A stretch of 10,685 nucleotides of DNA from an uncultured Oscillospiraceae bacterium (GTDB lineage Bacteria; Bacillota; Clostridia; Oscillospirales; Acutalibacteraceae). Position numbers and translations under genes: made by a program. A model generated the notes under the pieces. That model did not search any database. It was not told where the DNA came from and saw only the letters and a list, made by a program, of their open reading frames with translations. The stretch is from the NCBI GenBank assembly GCA_900543525.1, contig UQRS01000072.1, positions 1 through 10,685 on the forward strand. Direction: 5' to 3'. Positions 7,201-10,685 of the stretch are shown here, in pieces (the stretch's first letter is position 1; each line of letters opens with the position of its first letter).

Positions 7201-8502
7201 GTCGGGCGCAACATACGGCGAGGAGGAGATGGCTCCCGACCGCACCGAGTTTACAATCTCCCGATAGAGGCTGTCGCTCATCTGCCCGATGTCGCCGGTC
7301 CACTGCACCGAGTAGCGGTGAGAGGCATAGTCGGGCGCGCTGTTGAAGTATCCGTTGTCGATGCCGTCGGCGTTGGAAAGCACCATCGCCCGCTCGTTCG
7401 GCGTCGTACGCAGGGTAATGTCATGGAAAAGGTACATGCCGAAGCTTTCCTTCGGGATGCCGCTGAAGGGCGATTTGATCGAAACCGTCCAGTTGCGGTC
7501 GAACCACCAGGTGTCCAGCCCGTACTTCAGAATTTTGCTCAGGTTGGTGTTGCGGAAGATCAGCTCACCCTGCTCCAGCGCATGCATGTTGTTCTGCGCC
7601 TCCGGATGGTCGTTAAAGACGAGGTTTACATGCTGCTCATCATGCATCCGGTTGAAGAAGCGGGTCGCGTCGGGCAGCAGGCTGGTGTTGATGTTATAGC
7701 CGTGCGACCCGCCCATCCGCCAGTCGGTGTCCATAACAAAGTAGTCGAGCGGAAAGCCCTTGTCCCGGAAGGTCTGCACATATTCGAGTGCCGCCTCCTC
7801 CGAAAAGGCGCGGAAGCAGCTGTACCAGAGGCCGAGTGCCTTAAGCGGCACCATCTCGCTCGATCCGGTCAGGGCAATAAAGTCTGCGCGGAGCTGCTTT
7901 GCGTCGTTCATCGGAACAAAGATGTACATGTCGGGCGCGTCGTTGTCCACGTCCCAGCCGTTGTAGCCGTTGTCGGTCTCCCCCTCGGGCAGAGGCGCAT
8001 AGCCCCACTCACTTGGGATAACGCGGGGCGTGTCGGCAATCGCCCAGGCCTTGGGCGTGTCGCCCGGGTCGGGAAGGTAATCCGGCTCCTCCGGCAGGCT
8101 GGTATAGGCCCAGATCACCTTGCCGTCCCGGTCGGTCATGTAAACGCCGTCGAGCGCCTTCGCCTCCGTCGGAACATAAACCACATAGTTCTCGGTGGAG
8201 ATGGCGATCAGATCACCGACCGTCTGCGTCGTGTAGGGCGTACCGTCCCAGTCGCGTCCGGTGATGTGATAGGTCTCTCGATCCTCAAAACCCTTGGGAC
8301 CTCTGACCTCCACCCGGGCGAGGCTGCCGGACAGCAATTGCACACGCACATCGCCGATCACGACGTCGTAGGCGTCGGCCCCGGCCTGCGCTGCCGCTCC
8401 CGTGCCGGAGGGGCTGTCCGCCCCGGCGATTCCGGTAATCTGGAATGCCGTGGCCAGCATGCAAAGGCAGAGAAACAGGGCAATTGTTCGCATTTTTTTC
8501 AT
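4294..8502 (-). CDS. Secreted multidomain GH31 glycoside hydrolase with PA14 insert and type I dockerin
   Basis: 1402 residues from the ATG at 8502 (add 4 for numbering from the GTG at 8514). Residues 1-27 are a signal peptide (MKKMRTIALFLCLCMLATAF, ending GIAGA). In the numbering from 8514, about 50-220 is the N-terminal GH31 beta-sandwich and 225-550 the barrel. The barrel shows DYFVMDTDWRMGG, a candidate nucleophile D339 in WWFDRNW, the acid/base candidate D408 in WTGDIG, DVGGHYG (438-444), RWIQYAAFAPIFRLHS and MRYRLMPLYYAL. A PA14 domain (about 568-690, GLKAEYFNN) is inserted before the GH31 C-terminal part (FIPDGNWIDVWTG, SGTILPL, LDVYP). Two related beta-rich modules lie at about 920-1072 and 1083-1250, a small Ig-like region at 1255-1340 and the dockerin at 1346-1404. 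The second dockerin loop (NLDDSDQNLTVSD) begins with Asn and has one extra residue. GH31 enzymes cleave alpha-linked glycosides by retention. The FDRNW motif differs from the WxDMNE of typical alpha-glucosidases, so substrate (alpha-glucose, alpha-xylose, alpha-galactose or alpha-GalNAc) is left open. The 8502 start has AAGGAAG 11 bases upstream and gives a normal signal peptide. Confidence 0.94.
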   Translation of the reverse strand: MKKMRTIALFLCLCMLATAFQITGIAGADSPSGTGAAAQAGADAYDVVIGDVRVQLLSGSLARVEVRGPKGFEDRETYHITGRDWDGTPYTTQTVGDLIAISTENYVVYVPTEAKALDGVYMTDRDGKVIWAYTSLPEEPDYLPDPGDTPKAWAIADTPRVIPSEWGYAPLPEGETDNGYNGWDVDNDAPDMYIFVPMNDAKQLRADFIALTGSSEMVPLKALGLWYSCFRAFSEEAALEYVQTFRDKGFPLDYFVMDTDWRMGGSHGYNINTSLLPDATRFFNRMHDEQHVNLVFNDHPEAQNNMHALEQGELIFRNTNLSKILKYGLDTWWFDRNWTVSIKSPFSGIPKESFGMYLFHDITLRTTPNERAMVLSNADGIDNGYFNSAPDYASHRYSVQWTGDIGQMSDSLYREIVNSVRSGAISSSPYVAPDVGGHYGMQSNEQYTRWIQYAAFAPIFRLHSVSASVDRSPWLYGEQAEDTAREYVNMRYRLMPLYYALSHENYEDGMPILRRLDFNYPQYAEAQDDTEYTVGDNILVAPLYEGGTEMPLPSAWMSCDGQAGLKAEYFNNTELSGTPVLTRYETEVYHNWEYGKPADEVNADNFSVRWTGSITIGDEDARIAVRTDDGVRLWIDGTPVIDIWSGINNVNNVAPVLLKAGSTHDIKIEYYEGSGGARMELKALVIPEEGDHREVFIPDGNWIDVWTGESYEGPQTITRAHGYDTSPLFVRSGTILPLVDTAGYLGEKAWDNVALDVYPSTQLAGTAELYEDDATSNAYKEGAYRTTALSTSFDKATGEVVVRIGAAEGSFEGSDAFDARTWSVRVHAPEGWGALTGLTVDGKAVEATTLARSLDASPFAFSGSVRDAEVYTVSFERALSAESEVRIKFASPQDESLPANDAVAVDYTSKESNTPAAVDLNALGSTGWMAFDEAGEPLTLAKDENLFSGLAGEGDTFPYAGNTTYKLADGKTTTTGYGISESLSFDVAVGTADERISLYIAGENTDGVLEITDGVSAKVISLTSGNESFAKRITVDAAAGKAGASLKFTLKNKGDGKLALMAVAVGDPLSEPDGSVTRIISIETAKEGTNLSDSGIKDWVHLGLGGDTNAINRKSGVTQLLGAPSFDGSRMPVYDFPAISFSDGTPTASADRSQNAITAYRGTISFSVPAGTEWQELKVYTGSYQSTNTIKVYDDEGVVTTKSFSAGDVTQYRVVTVRFRAQTDTTLHIESSGTEHMFIAAYTLADIDDSLLNAQAKLAEEAVEAYIPSADTTAAELLAAAGGALTDSSTSVTWDEPAHVTPSTTEAEGRISGKIRVSVGGIYLDFTVNKVLPKQTVTVRRGDVDNDGKVTVSDVVLLRRLIVAGSWTDREFAAGNLDDSDQNLTVSDVVALRALIVSGGVE

Positions 8503-8740
8503 TGCAAAGCACACTTCCTTTCATTTTCGATTTTCGCTTGATTCCGTCGTTTGCGTACCGACGAATTTTTACATTCTAATCATAATGCATTCAGCTTTAT
8601 TTAGAAAGGTGTGTTTTTAATAAATTCTGGACAATTCTTGTGATTTCTGCACAAAGGGAGGGGAAAATATACCGGCCAAAATCGGGCGGAAACCTGTCTT
8701 GGCACCTTTGCAATCACGAAGGAGCGGGGTGTTTATCACG
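8503..8740. other. Leader and intergenic region upstream of the GH31 gene; nothing further identified
   Basis: The gap between the GH31 start (8502) and the next terminator must carry the GH31 promoter. On the minus strand there are several AT-rich -10-like words (TATGAT and TAGAAT near 8574-8590), but none has a convincing -35 box at the right distance, so no promoter is called. A weak hairpin (CGTCG about 8546-8550 with CGACG about 8559-8563) lies in the likely leader. ATCACGAA occurs twice (8713 and 8735). No open frame with a ribosome binding site is present. Confidence 0.4.
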
Positions 8741-8788
8741 AAAAAGGACAGCCGCCGGCCCTCATGAAAGGCCGGCGGCTGTCTTTTT
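8741..8788 (-). terminator. Strong intrinsic terminator after the small dockerin gene
   Basis: Arms 8741-8760 and 8770-8788 pair GACAGCCGCCGGCC with GGCCGGCGGCTGTC and A-run with T-run, with one bulged G, around a 9-base loop. The minus strand ends the stem with CCTTTTTC. It lies about 50 bases beyond the stop at 8838 and closes the transcription unit of the small dockerin protein, probably together with the peptidase gene upstream. Confidence 0.88.
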
Positions 8789-8837
8789 GCAGTATTTTAG
8801 GGGAAGCTGTTGAACGCTGCTGAGGGGGATTGCTTTC

Positions 8838-9518
8838 TTAATCCCCCGCCATGATGGCAGTGCGCAGCCGCACTACGTCCGAGACGGTAAGCAGGCCGTC
8901 CCCGTCCATGTCGCCGTATGCATTTGAACTCGATTTTTTCACTCCGGAGGAGGCGTCGGAATGCCCTGCTGCAATTTCACTCCGCAGCGCAATGACATCC
9001 GAAACCTCCAGCTTTCCGTTGCCGTCCATGTCGCCGGCGCGAACCATTTGGGGATAGGATGCACTAAGGTCGAGCAGCGCATTCTGAGAAACCAGCCCCT
9101 TCTCATACGCGTCCTTGAAATAATAGAGCTTCCCATCCTTGTATACCCAAAGCGCCTGATTTACACCTGAAAAATTAAACACATAACCACCGGCAGATTC
9201 CAGCCAGTACAGGTCGATATAGCTGATTTCCCTGTGTTCGACCGTTACGATATAAACGCCGTCTTCCCGGCCATAGCAAGCGATTGCAACATTATCCAAA
9301 GATAATTTTTTGCTTTCGTCGGCTTTGAATTTTTCATACGAGTCGTAGCGCTTATTAAAAGCTGTAATATAATCCTCGTGTAAAAAAGAAAACCATGCAT
9401 CGAAGATCGCTTGCTTTTCATCTGTCGTAAGGGAGACGGCGCCCTCGGCTGAGATGGCGGGAACAAGCAAACCGAGAATGGATAGAAAAGCCAGACAAAA
9501 GCTGATCAGTTTTTTCAT
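8838..9518 (-). CDS. Small secreted dockerin protein with an unrecognised N-terminal domain
   Basis: 226 residues. The ATG at 9518 is chosen because AGGAGGGG lies about five to seven bases upstream and the first 24 residues (MKKLISFCLAFLSILGLLVP then AISA) are a clear signal peptide; an in-frame ATG at 9578 would bury this peptide and overlap the upstream gene. Residues about 28-158 are a single small domain that I do not recognise, with helices (TTDEKQAIFDAWFSFL, YDSYEKFKA) then beta strands with aromatic residues (VYIVTVEH, YIDLYWLE, ALWVYKDGKLYYF). Residues 162-226 are a dockerin with two complete calcium loops, DMDGNGKLEVSD and DMDGDGLLTVSD, joined by an unusually long Ser-rich linker (SDASSGVKKSSSNA). 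It lies 56 bases after the peptidase stop with no terminator between, so co-transcription is likely. It may be a scaffold-borne partner, inhibitor or binding module; no function is assigned. Confidence 0.9.
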   Translation of the reverse strand: MKKLISFCLAFLSILGLLVPAISAEGAVSLTTDEKQAIFDAWFSFLHEDYITAFNKRYDSYEKFKADESKKLSLDNVAIACYGREDGVYIVTVEHREISYIDLYWLESAGGYVFNFSGVNQALWVYKDGKLYYFKDAYEKGLVSQNALLDLSASYPQMVRAGDMDGNGKLEVSDVIALRSEIAAGHSDASSGVKKSSSNAYGDMDGDGLLTVSDVVRLRTAIMAGD

Positions 9519-9574
9519 AAAAACCCCTCCTATAATTTTTGCGTGTTGGATGACGAATGTTCTTCTGTGTTGGA

Positions 9575-10312
9575 TCACAACGGCATAATCAAGGTTTCGA
9601 GAACTGTATAATCAGAATAATCCAGAATTACCCCAATGCTAAGTTGTACATCGCCACTGTCCGACAAAGTGTAGGTGGCAGAATCAATGGAATATGTATC
9701 CACAGAGGTGTATTCCTCCGCAATCAAATTATCCACAAAATTATGTATCGACGCATCAGACACAGTGGGAACTGCCTTTCCGTCAAAGACGCCGGTGTTG
9801 GACGTTCCGACTCCGACGACTGTCCCATCCGTCATCAGCATCACAAAAGCTGAGTCGTTCGTATTCCTGCCGTTGATTTGTCTGACATAACGGAGCGTGT
9901 ATAATTCTGTATCATCTACATAGTGATCGTAAATAAGCGCATATTGTTCCGTGGAAATATAATTGTTTAAAGATGCAGCCGCTATACGTTGCCGCATTGA
10001 TTCTGTAACGGTAGCGCTTTGATTGGTACCTTGTTCAATCAGAGAACAATCCAGATATCCGCTGACAATCTCCGGATTGATCGTAATTGAAGCAGCCGCT
10101 GTCTCGTCTTTTTCCAGACTGGCAATTGCATCCGAAGCAGTTATTGCCGACACATTATTGGTATATCCCAATTGTGCAAAACTAGCATCAATGGGGTATG
10201 CCAGCAATTGTGTAGTATTGCCCTTCACCAAGCGGTTTTGATTATTTTCGGCATAGCCGGTTGCCAGTAATGCGGTATAATCCGCTTCAATCAGTGCCTG
10301 CGCTATACTTAC
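9575..10312 (-). CDS. C-terminal fragment of a clan CD (CHAT/caspase-like) peptidase, displaced by a -1 frame disruption
   Basis: This frame is open from the Val codon at 10312 to TGA at 9575 (245 residues). Its first residues, VSIAQALIEADYTALLATGY, continue the peptidase domain directly from the end of the upstream fragment. The last helix of such domains typically reads as a Lys-Gly followed by a helix with small residues. The remaining roughly 215 residues are a C-terminal region that I do not recognise: mixed alpha/beta, Thr/Ser/Asp-rich, with FVMLMTDGTVVGVGTSN and a final strand-rich part (YTLSDSGDVQLSIGVILDY). There is no dockerin and no membrane segment. No good ribosome binding site precedes the in-frame GTG at 10231, so this is unlikely to be an independent gene. 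Base composition is more AT-rich than in the GH31 gene. It ends 56 bases before the small dockerin gene. Confidence 0.72.
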   Translation of the reverse strand, partial: VSIAQALIEADYTALLATGYAENNQNRLVKGNTTQLLAYPIDASFAQLGYTNNVSAITASDAIASLEKDETAAASITINPEIVSGYLDCSLIEQGTNQSATVTESMRQRIAAASLNNYISTEQYALIYDHYVDDTELYTLRYVRQINGRNTNDSAFVMLMTDGTVVGVGTSNTGVFDGKAVPTVSDASIHNFVDNLIAEEYTSVDTYSIDSATYTLSDSGDVQLSIGVILDYSDYTVLETLIMPL

Positions 10313-10317
10313 CCCTT
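10309..10317 (-). other. Frame disruption at a GGGG run next to TAA in the peptidase gene
   Basis: The minus strand reads TGT AAG GGG TAA in the upstream frame. The downstream half needs AAG GGG GTA AGT, that is, one extra G or a backward slip of one base. The four G let a glycine tRNA on GGG re-pair perfectly with the preceding GGG while TAA waits in the A-site. A missing G through mutation or homopolymer sequencing error is the simpler explanation. Confidence 0.78.
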
Positions 10318-10685
10318 ACAAATGGATTTGAAAAACTGACTGCTCCAGATTGTTGTTGCGTCACAATAAACAACGTCTTGGAATCCTATAACGGTTTTCG
10401 CACCTTTATTGTATGTTGTGTTGACCAGGTTGTTAGCTGTCGACCCACCGCTTGCTGTAGAGCATGCACCATAGTACACTAAACGGGTGGAGGCCAGAGC
10501 GTTGTCCGGTAAGCCTTTTATATCCTCCATCTCCATAGAACCGGTAGCAAGTGTGATGCCTGTTGGGCCGCCGTGTGATCTGCTGGCAAAAATCGTAGCG
10601 CTTTGTAAAGATGCCAGACAAGTGTTTTTATCAATATCCTGCTTCAGGACAAAGGGGAACTTCGTGATGTCTTCGAGCGTTTTCA
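10309..10685 (-). CDS. Catalytic part of a clan CD (CHAT/caspase-like) cysteine peptidase, 5' end outside the window
   Basis: The visible 124 residues (first full codon at 10683) are open at the window edge. They show the His-Cys pair of the caspase-like fold: a strand then SHGG (ATIFASRSHGG, His37 of the visible part), and 37 residues later LVYYGACSTA (Cys74), followed by GAKTVIGFQDVV and W...FF. This pattern matches the CHAT, C25 and C11 groups of clan CD cysteine peptidases; which group is uncertain. The frame ends at TAA (10311-10309) directly after AAG GGG. Reading one base back at the GGGG run continues the domain as KGVSIAQAL, so gene and downstream fragment belong together. Whether the protein is exported cannot be seen because its start is missing. 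Such enzymes cleave or process proteins at Arg, Lys or Asp sites. Confidence 0.78.
   Translation of the reverse strand, partial: KTLEDITKFPFVLKQDIDKNTCLASLQSATIFASRSHGGPTGITLATGSMEMEDIKGLPDNALASTRLVYYGACSTASGGSTANNLVNTTYNKGAKTVIGFQDVVYCDATTIWSSQFFKSICKG

Noticed and set aside
6733..8541. A 602-codon open frame on the plus strand
   Set aside because: It is fully antisense to the GH31 gene, whose motifs and signal peptide are unmistakable. It has no ribosome binding site, no recognisable domain and the Arg/Val/Gly-rich composition expected of the reverse strand of GC-rich coding DNA.

Overview
The window looks like an accessory carbohydrate-degradation region from a Gram-positive, anaerobic clostridial bacterium (Oscillospiraceae/Ruminococcaceae-like or a related uncultured Clostridia). 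The reasons are three secreted proteins ending in type I dockerin repeats, strong AGGAGG-type ribosome binding sites, sigma-A-like promoters, T-rich intrinsic terminators and a DeoR regulator. Dockerins anchor proteins to cohesins of a cellulosome or cell-surface scaffold; no cohesin gene is in the window. All genes I can support lie on the minus strand, so the order below is right to left in the direction of transcription.

Layout. (a) 10685-9575: C-terminal part of a clan CD (CHAT/caspase-like) cysteine peptidase, 5' cut by the window edge. It is split by a one-base frame disruption at a GGGG run next to a TAA stop. (b) 9518-8838: a small secreted protein of unknown function with a C-terminal dockerin, 56 bases downstream of the peptidase and probably in the same transcript, followed by a strong terminator. 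(c) 8502-4294: a very large secreted GH31 glycoside hydrolase with a PA14 domain inserted after the barrel, two related beta-rich modules and a C-terminal dockerin, with its own terminator. (d) 4293-3921: a GC-rich, hairpin- and repeat-dense intergenic stretch that ends in a well-formed promoter. (e) 3920-3144: a DeoR-family regulator with its own terminator. (f) 2967-490: a secreted calcineurin-like metallophosphoesterase with a dockerin, interrupted by an in-frame TAA inside its second N-terminal repeat. (g) 489-146: a terminator, then a promoter reading toward (h) 145-1, the acidic start of another gene that leaves the window.

How they may work together. The three dockerin proteins share nearly the same cohesin-facing residues (mostly Val-Ser, one Val-Ala), so they probably dock to the same scaffold class. 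The GH31 enzyme would trim alpha-linked sugars from a complex glycan. The phosphoesterase could remove phosphate from glycan, teichoic acid, phytate or nucleotide substrates. The DeoR regulator, whose family senses sugar phosphates, may control one or both neighbours; this is inference from position only. Both disrupted genes would be restored by a single-base change. TAA is the normal stop of four other reading frames here, so the in-frame TAA is better explained by mutation, sequencing error or low-level readthrough than by codon reassignment.
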